NCBI GenBank assembly: GCA_039679375.1
Contig: JBDKVA010000022.1
Span: 1-49,396 of the forward strand
DNA length: 49,396 bases
Source: JBDKVA01 sp039679375
GTDB taxonomy: Bacteria > Bacillota > Clostridia > Acetivibrionales > DTU013
Direction of reading: 5' to 3'
Of the stretch, positions 34,347 to 41,019 are shown one piece after another. The translations under genes and the position numbers were made by a program. Under the pieces are notes generated by a model, which made no database searches, was not told where the DNA came from, and was given only the letters and a program-made list of their open reading frames with translations. Positions within the stretch are counted from its first letter, which is position 1; each line of letters opens with the position of its first letter.

Positions 34347-34426
34347 CGCTTATCTTCCTCAGCTGTACGTGATAAGCGAGCAAATTTACCAGAATTTTTG
34401 CCGGCGTACAGCGGCGGAATGGCGGT
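34347..34426 (+). repeat. 80-bp pseudoknot-like element upstream of cheC (copy B)
   Basis: This is the partner of 12821-12900 and is exactly the same length. P1 pairs CGCTTATC (1-8) with GATAAGCG (25-32). P2 pairs GCTGTACG (16-23) with CGTACAGC (59-66). Relative to copy A, position 21/61 is A-T in place of G-C, 23/59 is G-C in place of G-T, and 2/31 is G-C in place of G-T, all keeping the pairing. It ends 4 nt before the cheC ATG, as copy A does for fliJ, and contains an in-frame ATG at element positions 73-75. Confidence 0.6.
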
Positions 34427-34430
34427 TGAC

Positions 34431-35069
34431 ATGGTAAAGGGTATTGATGAATTGGACAATATGCAAATTGACGTTCTAAGGGAGATAGGCAATATCGGCG
34501 CCGGAAATGCGGCAACTGCGCTTGCGAAAATGCTGAACAAAAAGGTTGACATGGATGTTCCCAGAGTAAAGGTATTGGAGTTCGGAGAAGTAAGTGAAAC
34601 TCTTGGAGGTGCAGAGCTTCCGGTAGTAGGGATACTGCTTAAAATGGAAGGGGATCTTACAGGTTACATCATGTTTATTTTGCAGCAGAGTGCTGCAGCT
34701 ATGCTTGTTTGTATGTTGATGGGAATACCGACGGACTCGGCGGAAAAAGAATTTACGGAACGTCCTTTTACAGAAATTGAAGTTTCTGCTCTGAAGGAAA
34801 TCGGTAATATCCTGGCGGGTTCGTATCTGTCTGCATTATCAGCTCTAACCAATCTAAAGATCGTGCCCTCCGTACCGGATATGGCGATCGATATGGCCGG
34901 CGCAATATTAAGCGTTCCGGCTATAGAGTTCGGAAAAGTCGGTGATACGGTTCTATACATAGAAACGGAATTTACAGAGGGAGAAGACAAGGTTGTAGGA
35001 GATTTTTTACTTGTACCGGATCTGAAAACATACGATATTTTATTGAAAGCACTAGGAGTTATTGCGTAG
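34431..35069 (+). CDS. cheC: CheY-P phosphatase CheC
   Basis: CheC dephosphorylates CheY-P and binds CheD. The 212-residue product has both phosphatase motifs (LREIGNIGAGNAATALAKML and LKEIGNILAGSYLSALSAL) with the E..N pairs, and no FliN domain. I place the start at the ATG at 34431 (MVKGIDELDNMQIDVLRE); an in-frame ATG at 34419 in the upstream element would add MAVD. There is no canonical Shine-Dalgarno; GGCGGT is the last part of the element. cheD follows at once. Confidence 0.94.
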   Translation: MVKGIDELDNMQIDVLREIGNIGAGNAATALAKMLNKKVDMDVPRVKVLEFGEVSETLGGAELPVVGILLKMEGDLTGYIMFILQQSAAAMLVCMLMGIPTDSAEKEFTERPFTEIEVSALKEIGNILAGSYLSALSALTNLKIVPSVPDMAIDMAGAILSVPAIEFGKVGDTVLYIETEFTEGEDKVVGDFLLVPDLKTYDILLKALGVIA

Positions 35070-35070
35070 A

Positions 35071-35556
35071 ATGGATAATGTGATTAAAGTTGGAATGGCT
35101 GATCTGCAATCTTCAAGGCATCCGTGTATTATTACGACGCTTGGCCTGGGTTCATGCGTAGGTATTGCATTATACGATCCCATCCGCAAAATCGCCGGAC
35201 TTGCGCACATAATGTTGCCTTCAAGCCAACAAGCTAAAAATAATTCAAATATAGCCAAGTTTGCAGATACTGCCATAGTTAAGCTGGTAGGCGATATGGT
35301 AAAGCTAGGGGCAGTAAAATTTCAGATTGTAGCTAAAATTGCAGGTGGAGCACAGATGTTCACCTTTAGTGATCCTTCTGAAGTAATGCGTATCGGTACG
35401 AGAAATGTAACTGCTACTAAAGAAGTGCTTTACGGATTAGGAATACCAATATTGGCCGAGGACACGGGTGGTACCTATGGCAGGACCATTGAGATTAATT
35501 CCGATAACGGCAGGCTTTTTATAAAGACGATAGGGCATGGGCAAAAGGAGATTTGA
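35071..35556 (+). CDS. cheD: Chemoreceptor glutamine deamidase CheD
   Basis: CheD deamidates receptor glutamines and stimulates CheC. The 161-residue product has the catalytic Cys in GLGSCVGIALYD and the His in AGLAHIMLP, plus the family motif IAGGAQMF. The ATG at 35071 follows the cheC stop by 1 bp; AGGAG lies 12 nt upstream. With cheC it forms the Bacillus-type adaptation pair. Confidence 0.95.
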   Translation: MDNVIKVGMADLQSSRHPCIITTLGLGSCVGIALYDPIRKIAGLAHIMLPSSQQAKNNSNIAKFADTAIVKLVGDMVKLGAVKFQIVAKIAGGAQMFTFSDPSEVMRIGTRNVTATKEVLYGLGIPILAEDTGGTYGRTIEINSDNGRLFIKTIGHGQKEI

Positions 35557-35560
35557 CTTT

Positions 35561-35971
35561 ATGGGACGCATCCATAAGCTGCCGTTTATTTTCGGGTGTT
35601 CGGCGGCAATCATAGCTGGTATAATAAGTTATGCGACCGGTGCGGACAACCAGGCAATTTATATACGCATGGCTGTAATGATGATTGTTTTCTGCATAAT
35701 CGGATCGTATGTAAAAAACACAGTTCTAACCATAGAAAAAGAGGTAAAAAGAAAAAAGGAAGAACAACAAAGGTTGGAAGAGCAACAATTACATCAGCAA
35801 ATGGAAGAACAAAAAAATGCTGCCGCAAGGCAGCATATGCAGCAGAATCAACCTACCATGCAGCAGGGCCAGTCGCAGACAAAACAGCAAAGTATTTTAG
35901 ATCTATCAGCGGATGAAGATTTTAAACCATTGGTTTTGAGTAAAGCAGTAAGCTCCAGGATAAAAGAGTAA
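35561..35971 (+). CDS. Hypothetical membrane protein with Q-rich coiled coil
   Basis: I do not recognise a named family. The 136-residue product has two hydrophobic segments (about residues 7-25 and 33-51), a charged coiled coil (IEKEVKRKKEEQQRLEEQQ), then a Gln-rich low-complexity segment and a short tail. The ATG at 35561 is about 12 nt after AAAGGAG and 4 bp after the cheD stop; an ATG at 35537 would overlap cheD. A small gene often stands between cheD and sigD in clostridia, so it probably belongs to the motility regulon. Confidence 0.7.
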   Translation: MGRIHKLPFIFGCSAAIIAGIISYATGADNQAIYIRMAVMMIVFCIIGSYVKNTVLTIEKEVKRKKEEQQRLEEQQLHQQMEEQKNAAARQHMQQNQPTMQQGQSQTKQQSILDLSADEDFKPLVLSKAVSSRIKE

Positions 35972-35986
35972 GACGGGGGATTGCAC

Positions 35987-36757
35987 ATGCAGGTCAATAA
36001 CGATAAAAATACTGATTTATGGAAACAGTATCATGAAAACAAAGATCCTGTTACAAGAGAGGCTCTTATACTTGAGTATTCTCATCTTATCAAGTTTATT
36101 GCAGGCAGACTGAACATTTATTTCGGTTCAAATGTCGAGTATGATGACCTGGTAGGATTTGGCGTATTCGGGCTGATAGATGCTATTGATAAATATGATA
36201 TCAACAAGGGAGTTAAATTTGAAACTTATGCCTCATTAAGAATCAGAGGCTCTATTATAGACAGTATCCGCGAAATGGATTGGGTGCCAAGGTCTTTAAG
36301 GCAAAAAAACAAAGAGCTTGAAAAGGCATATTGGGAAGTGGAAAATGAAATCGGCCATACGGCTTCCGATCAGGAAATCGCCAATAAGCTCAAAATTTCT
36401 CTTGATGAATTTTATAGGCTTTTGAATGATGTTAATGTAACATCCATGGTTTCTCTGGAGGATTTTCTAGAACAGAATTATGAAATAGGTACAGATACGC
36501 CCAATATCAGCAAAGCCGACAGTCCTGAATACGAGATGGAATTAAGCGAATTAAGGGACATACTGGGAGATTCCATCGAAAAGCTGCCTGATAAGGAAAA
36601 AATGGTACTTTCGCTATATTATTACGACGAATTGACACTAAAGGAAATAAGTGCGATAATGAAAGTATCAGAGTCCAGGGTATCGCAACTGCATACCAAA
36701 GCAATCATGCGTTTGCGAAGTAAATTGGCAAGACATAAATCACTTTTATATGATTGA
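35987..36757 (+). CDS. sigD: Flagellar sigma factor SigD/FliA (WhiG family)
   Basis: SigD directs transcription of late flagellar and chemotaxis genes and is held by FlgM until hook completion. The 256-residue product shows region 2 (YDDLVGFGVFGLIDAIDKYD), region 3 (DWVPRSLRQKNKELEKAYWE) and region 4 with a helix-turn-helix (LTLKEISAIMKVSESRVSQL). GGGGG 8 nt upstream selects the ATG at 35987 over the TTG at 35981. The SigD-like promoter at 6585-6612 suggests self-activation of the operon. Confidence 0.96.
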   Translation: MQVNNDKNTDLWKQYHENKDPVTREALILEYSHLIKFIAGRLNIYFGSNVEYDDLVGFGVFGLIDAIDKYDINKGVKFETYASLRIRGSIIDSIREMDWVPRSLRQKNKELEKAYWEVENEIGHTASDQEIANKLKISLDEFYRLLNDVNVTSMVSLEDFLEQNYEIGTDTPNISKADSPEYEMELSELRDILGDSIEKLPDKEKMVLSLYYYDELTLKEISAIMKVSESRVSQLHTKAIMRLRSKLARHKSLLYD

Positions 36758-36796
36758 TTATTTCTATTGTTACTCTATTTTTAGGAGGTTGGTGTT

Positions 36797-38422
36797 TTGT
36801 TTGATACGAAAGAAACCGGCAGTAATGTAAATGATGGTTTTTTTCAATTGCTGTTCAAGGAAGATGGTGTTTATTTGGCAGTTTACCCTCCAGTCGGCAA
36901 AGGTAAAAAAGTAGAAGTACAGGAAGTAATAGATAAACTTGCATTGAAAAAGGTCAAAAATTTTAGCAGGGATATTGTGGAGCCGGCAGTCAGAATGGCG
37001 GAGAAAATCGCTGTTAAAATAGCGGAACCGCAAGAAGAAGTAAAAGTTGATGTAACAGCAAATGTAATGATATCTCCCGACAGAATGAAAGGGTACATAT
37101 CTTTTAACTCGCCCGATAACGGAAGAATGATGTCACTTGAAGAGGTTCTTGATGTACTGAACAAGAACGGAGTAATTTATGGAATCAACAGAACGAATCT
37201 TGAAACAATTGTAAAATACCCGGTATATAACGAAATGATCTGCATTGCCGAAGGTATTCCTCCGGTAAATGGCCAGAATGGAAAGGTTGAATTTCACTTT
37301 AATGTAAAAAAGGATAACAAACCTACTATTCTGGAAGACGGCCGTGTCGACTTCAGGGAACTCAATCTGATCGAAAGCGCAATGGCAGGTCAACGGCTTT
37401 GCACCTTGATACCCCCGGTCAAAGGGACTCCCGGCAAAACAGTCAGCGGAACAGATATACAGGCTGGGGAAGGAAAACTTGCTGTGCTGCCTAAAGGCCG
37501 TAATGTAAGTGTTTCGCCGGATGGGATGAGCCTTCTGGCAAATATCAACGGACAGATCAATTATATCGACGGGAAAATCAATGTTTTTTCTGCATATGAA
37601 GTTCCTGCAAATGTGGACAACTCAACTGGAAACATTAATTTTGTAGGTAATGTTACTATCAGAGGCAACGTACTTTCAGGCTTTGTAGTGGAAGCAGGCG
37701 GCAATGTCGAGGTATGGGGTGTGGTTGAAGGCTCGGTAATAAAGGCTGGCGGAGATATCATCCTCAGAAGGGGCATGTCAGGTATGGGAAAAGGCGTGCT
37801 GATCAGTGGAGGAGATATCATAGCAAGATATATCGAGAACAGCAATATTGAAGCAGCCAATAATATCAAATCCGAAGCGATCATGCACAGCAGCGTGAAA
37901 TGCGGAAATAAGCTTGAGCTTTCAGGAAAGAAAGGCTTGCTGGTTGGCGGCAGCTGCAAGGTCGGAAAAGAGATAGTAGCAAAGGTCATCGGCTCATATA
38001 TGGCAACGGTAACAGATATAGAAGTAGGTGTGGATCCAACAATCAGAGAACGTTATAAATCTGCAAAGGATGAAGCCGCAAGCATAGAGGTCGATCTCAA
38101 AAAAGCGGAGCAAGCTATTACTATTTTAAAAAAGCTTGAATTAGCAGGGGCTTTATCTCCCGAGAAACAAGAGATCATGGCAAGAAGCGTAAGGACGAGA
38201 GTTTATTTGACAAACAGACTTATTGAATTAAACGAGGAAGTGGAACAATTGGAGGGTAGATTGCAGCAGGATTCCTACGGAAAGGTCAGGTGCTACAATT
38301 TTATTTACCCTGGGACGAAGGTAGCAATCGGTTCATGCTTTATGTATGTACGGGAGAATCTCCAATACTGTACGCTGTACAGGGATGGTGCGGATATCAG
38401 GGTAGGCGGGATAGACAGATAA
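36797..38422 (+). CDS. FapA family (DUF342) polymer-like protein
   Basis: The 541-residue product is a FapA/DUF342 protein: an N-terminal domain (to about 230, with ISPDRMKGYISF), a right-handed beta-roll (about 265-420: NINFVGNVTIRGNVLSGFVV and following repeats), and a C-terminal coiled coil (about 415-500). Such proteins are common next to sigD in clostridial flagellar clusters; their function is not settled, and I do not assign one. The start is TTG with AGGAGG 9 nt upstream. Confidence 0.82.
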   Translation: MFDTKETGSNVNDGFFQLLFKEDGVYLAVYPPVGKGKKVEVQEVIDKLALKKVKNFSRDIVEPAVRMAEKIAVKIAEPQEEVKVDVTANVMISPDRMKGYISFNSPDNGRMMSLEEVLDVLNKNGVIYGINRTNLETIVKYPVYNEMICIAEGIPPVNGQNGKVEFHFNVKKDNKPTILEDGRVDFRELNLIESAMAGQRLCTLIPPVKGTPGKTVSGTDIQAGEGKLAVLPKGRNVSVSPDGMSLLANINGQINYIDGKINVFSAYEVPANVDNSTGNINFVGNVTIRGNVLSGFVVEAGGNVEVWGVVEGSVIKAGGDIILRRGMSGMGKGVLISGGDIIARYIENSNIEAANNIKSEAIMHSSVKCGNKLELSGKKGLLVGGSCKVGKEIVAKVIGSYMATVTDIEVGVDPTIRERYKSAKDEAASIEVDLKKAEQAITILKKLELAGALSPEKQEIMARSVRTRVYLTNRLIELNEEVEQLEGRLQQDSYGKVRCYNFIYPGTKVAIGSCFMYVRENLQYCTLYRDGADIRVGGIDR

Positions 38423-38488
38423 AAAGAAAGCTAAGGATTGGGACTATACTTTTTTACGGTTTAAGAAGAACACAAGGAAGTGAAGCAT

Positions 38489-38812
38489 ATGTCCATTAAA
38501 CCGGTTGATTTTCAGATCATGCTTCCTAAAACTATGGAAGTAGCAAAGTTAAATAATGATGAAGTACACAGGAATCTTACCGCCCAACAGCAGCAAGCCG
38601 CAGCTACCATGCATAAGGCTGAGGATTCGCTGAAACAGGTTTATTCAAGACCGCATGCACAGGATGTACGCATAGCGGAAAAACAGAAGGAGAACCGCAG
38701 AAACGGTAAAAAAAGGCAGGAGACAGGCGGACAATCCGGCAAGAAGGAAGAAAGCGGCAGGAACAATGCGGATAATACTGTGATAACCAGTACGATCGAT
38801 ATTAAGATATGA
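38489..38812 (+). CDS. Small hydrophilic hypothetical protein
   Basis: I do not recognise a characterised family. The 107-residue product starts MSIKPVDFQIMLPKTMEVAK, then is highly charged and low-complexity (Gln-rich near 35-45, Lys/Arg/Gly-rich from 65). AAGGAAGTG supports the ATG at 38489. It has no membrane segment. It follows the FapA-like gene by 66 bp and is followed by a repeat copy. A conserved N-terminus with a disordered tail suggests a small adaptor, but that is a guess. Confidence 0.6.
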   Translation: MSIKPVDFQIMLPKTMEVAKLNNDEVHRNLTAQQQQAAATMHKAEDSLKQVYSRPHAQDVRIAEKQKENRRNGKKRQETGGQSGKKEESGRNNADNTVITSTIDIKI

Positions 38813-38825
38813 ATTACCATGATCC

Positions 38826-38923
38826 AATGTGGGCTACCGCCCACAACCCAGCGAATGTGCTTATTGCCGCGAATGTGAAACTATTTTCTTGTTTTTTATT
38901 GCAGTTTCGTGGCAACAAGTTAC
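38826..38923 (+). repeat. 98-bp double-hairpin intergenic repeat, copy 3
   Basis: This copy begins AATGTGGGC and ends AAGTTAC, like copies 1 and 2. Hairpin 1 is TGTGGGC / GCCCACA. The main stem has two changes relative to copy 2 that weaken it (CGTGGCAACAAG in the 3' arm). Directly after it, ACTAAAGCG / CGCTTTAGT forms another 9-bp hairpin (38922-38949). Confidence 0.85.
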
Positions 38924-39025
38924 TAAAGCGATTACATTTACGCTTTAGTACAAAAGATAAATCAGAATTGTCAGAATGAACGGGCTTGTGCGCGGATATC
39001 AGGCAATCTGACTGAGGTGAAGAAT

Positions 39026-39640
39026 ATGGATGGCTTTTATGTGAGTTTAGTATTCCTGGGAATTCTAATAGTCTTGTTTTCACTCATATGTATTTTTCTC
39101 GACAAGAAGAAAATCTTTGATTTTACAAAAAATTATAAAGAAAAAGAACAGCAGCTTATTGAGATCATTAACGATGCAGAGCAAATGATCGATGAAATGA
39201 ACAAGTTCTCCGATTATATTGTGAACCGGATGGATTTGAAAAATGATGAGCTGAATAAGAATATACAATTCGCAGAAGAAAAATTGAACGCTCTGAGCAA
39301 AAGGGCAAGAATGATTTATGATAAAACGAAAGAAACGGCAATTGGCGAAAACGAAGTTGAATGCGGCTTGAACGATATGGAGGCTGTATCTTCTGAAAAA
39401 CCGGAGGTCATGGATACCGTTATCGTAAGCTATCCTGCAGCAGCCGCAGTGAACGGGAGCACGGCCGGATTCGAAAATACTTTTATCCCATTAAAGAAAC
39501 GGGAAAAAGTCATCCCTATCAATAATAAGTATTCAGAAGTATCAAGGCTTTCGCAGGAAGGCATGCAAAGCCTTGAAATTGCCAGGAGGCTTAACATAGG
39601 CAAGGGAGAGGTGGAACTGATCCTGGGCCTTAGAAAATAA
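39026..39640 (+). CDS. SwrB-like/DUF6115 membrane-anchored coiled-coil protein
   Basis: The 204-residue product has one N-terminal membrane segment (about residues 5-24), a coiled coil (about 30-95), a low-complexity middle, and a C-terminal HTH-like stretch (LSQEGMQSLEIARRLNIGKG). This architecture and its place after sigD resemble Bacillus SwrB, which promotes flagellar assembly; sequence homology is not certain. GAGGTG 7 nt upstream selects the ATG at 39026 over the GTG at 39017. Confidence 0.65.
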   Translation: MDGFYVSLVFLGILIVLFSLICIFLDKKKIFDFTKNYKEKEQQLIEIINDAEQMIDEMNKFSDYIVNRMDLKNDELNKNIQFAEEKLNALSKRARMIYDKTKETAIGENEVECGLNDMEAVSSEKPEVMDTVIVSYPAAAAVNGSTAGFENTFIPLKKREKVIPINNKYSEVSRLSQEGMQSLEIARRLNIGKGEVELILGLRK

Positions 39641-39682
39641 ACGGATGAACACAAAAAGAGATTTTTGCCGGAGAGTGATTTT

Positions 39683-39868
39683 ATGAATTCCTTTCACGTA
39701 AAAAGCGTTTTGCTGGGTATAGGTATTGGCATAATCATAACGGCAACAGCCAGCATGATCTATGTTGCGGGTAGAGATCCGATGGAGGATCTGACGGAAC
39801 AGCAAATCATCAGCCAGGCAGAGAAATATGGCATGGTCAGGTCATCTTTACTGCAGGCAGGTGATTAA
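39683..39868 (+). CDS. Small single-pass membrane protein
   Basis: The 61-residue product has one membrane segment (about residues 9-30, LLGIGIGIIITATASMIYVA) and a C-terminal stretch LTEQQIISQAEKYGMV that recalls the short helical motif after the membrane anchor in some MltG/YceG-like clostridial proteins. GGAGAG precedes the ATG. Its stop TAA is directly followed by the ATG of the GPP34 gene, so the two are probably translated together. Function unknown. Confidence 0.65.
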   Translation: MNSFHVKSVLLGIGIGIIITATASMIYVAGRDPMEDLTEQQIISQAEKYGMVRSSLLQAGD

Positions 39869-40525
39869 ATGAATACAATCGAAACCTTTATGTTTGCGTC
39901 GATAAACGCGAAAAAGAACAGGCTCTTTACTTTAAGGACATTTCTGTTGTATGGAGCTGCAGGCATTTCAATGGCGGAGCTTGCCAGACTGGGGATAATT
40001 GAGGGGGATGGGAAAAGCGTGACACATGCCGGTTCTTCCTCCGCCAAAGACCCTATGCTTGACGAGGTGCTGGATGCCGTGATCGAAAAGGGCTTGCCAT
40101 CCGGTCTCAATTCGATAATCAGCAGCGTACCGCGCAAGGTGAAGAGGTTTGGAAAGCGTCTCATGGAAAAGCTTGAGAGCGATGGGTATATCCGTATGGA
40201 ACCGGGCCGTTTTATTGGAATTTTCCCATACGTCCGGTATGTAATAGCCCGGAACAGTGAGCATGAAAGGCTTGTCAGTGAACTGAAGGACATTATACTG
40301 AAGGAGGACCGGCAGGCTGATTCCCAAAAGGCTTTACTGGTCACAATGCTGTTTACTTGCGGCGTGTTTCGGAAGCTATTTGACAGGAGAGAACTGGAAC
40401 AGGTCGGGCCAACATTGAAAAAGGTAGGTAAGGGCGAGTTCTTTGAAATATTAAATGATTTTGACAAACAGGTGCAGAAGGCTGTCAAATCAGTCATTGC
40501 AGCAGCGCAATCAGCATCCTTTTGA
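39869..40525 (+). CDS. GPP34 (GOLPH3/Vps74-like) family protein
   Basis: The 218-residue product fits the Golgi phosphoprotein 3 family pattern: an early helix pair (RTFLLYGAAGISMAELARLG), DPMLDEVLDAVIEKG, a winged-helix-like KRFGKRLMEKLESDGYI, and a helical SQKALLVTMLFTCGVFRKLF. Eukaryotic members bind PI4P and Golgi enzymes; bacterial members have no settled role. It has no membrane segment or signal. The start follows the previous stop immediately. The call rests on pattern recall and needs a profile search; an alternative is an unrelated helical protein. Confidence 0.6.
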   Translation: MNTIETFMFASINAKKNRLFTLRTFLLYGAAGISMAELARLGIIEGDGKSVTHAGSSSAKDPMLDEVLDAVIEKGLPSGLNSIISSVPRKVKRFGKRLMEKLESDGYIRMEPGRFIGIFPYVRYVIARNSEHERLVSELKDIILKEDRQADSQKALLVTMLFTCGVFRKLFDRRELEQVGPTLKKVGKGEFFEILNDFDKQVQKAVKSVIAAAQSASF

Positions 40526-40647
40526 AAGAAAGGCCAGCTTTTGCTATGGACACTGGTAACTGGCTATAAGAATTGGACAGTGATTAGCATAATAGATATT
40601 GGAAATAGAATGGAAATAGAATGACGCGCAGGAAGTCAGAATTGACA

Positions 40648-40676
40648 TTGACATTATCCGGAGGCTGTTGTATAAT
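40648..40676 (+). promoter_or_regulatory. Consensus sigma-A promoter for tRNA-Leu
   Basis: TTGACA (40648-40653) and TATAAT (40671-40676) are both perfect and are separated by 17 bp. A second TTGACA at 40642-40647 directly precedes the first. The tRNA begins 31 bp after the -10. Confidence 0.9.
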
Positions 40677-40706
40677 TCTTTTTGCGTGAACAAAAATGGG
40701 ACGTAT

Positions 40707-40793
40707 GCCGCTGTGATGGAATTGGCAGACGTAGTGGACTCAAAATCCACCGGTAGCGATACCGTGCCGGTTCGACTCCGGCCAGCGGCACCA
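40707..40793 (+). tRNA. tRNA-Leu(CAA)
   Basis: The acceptor arms GCCGCTG and CAGCGGC pair (40707-40713 with 40783-40789). The anticodon stem GTGGA/TCCAC holds loop CTCAAAA with anticodon CAA (leucine UUG). A long variable arm (CGGTAGCGATACCG) marks a class II tRNA, and the T-arm has GGTTCGACTCC. Discriminator A and encoded CCA follow. A near-perfect promoter precedes it. Confidence 0.96.
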
Positions 40794-40806
40794 TATTTCT
40801 TTCCAA

Positions 40807-40844
40807 AAAAGATGTCCTGAAGAGAAATTTGCAGGACATCTTTT
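40807..40844 (+). terminator. Rho-independent terminator after tRNA-Leu
   Basis: AAAAGATGTCCTG and CAGGACATCTTTT form a perfect 13-bp stem with a 12-nt loop; the stem ends in TTTT and is followed by GCTCTTTT. It separates the tRNA from the LAL regulator. Confidence 0.85.
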
Positions 40845-41019
40845 GCTCTTTTATACCCAGTGTATTTCCGTTAAAAATTATTGTATTTTTAGTGATGTCT
40901 TTGGCTGAAAGCGTTTTTCACAAGGCAGCAATAATGAGTCTTTTAGAAAAGCCAAAGATGTCATAAAATAGTTAATAATCTGCATTGTAAAGGCGTTTAT
41001 CTGTCAGGAGGTCTACATC
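40845..41019 (+). promoter_or_regulatory. Leader of the LAL regulator gene with inverted repeat
   Basis: TCTTTGGCT (40898-40906) is the exact complement of AGCCAAAGA (40950-40958), and both arms carry a GATGTC hexamer. No convincing -35/-10 pair stands out; AT-rich candidates are present. A strong CAGGAGG site (41006-41012) precedes the TTG start. The repeat could be an operator or an RNA hairpin. Confidence 0.35.

Noticed and set aside
36758..36796. A separate promoter between sigD and the FapA-like gene
   Set aside because: The gap is only 39 bp and mostly occupied by a ribosome site; no -35/-10 pair is visible.
40526..40641. Small gene or terminator between the GPP34-like gene and the tRNA promoter
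   Set aside because: No frame with a ribosome site is present, and the GCCAG/CTGGC dyad near 40532-40565 lacks a T-tract. I see nothing else in this stretch.
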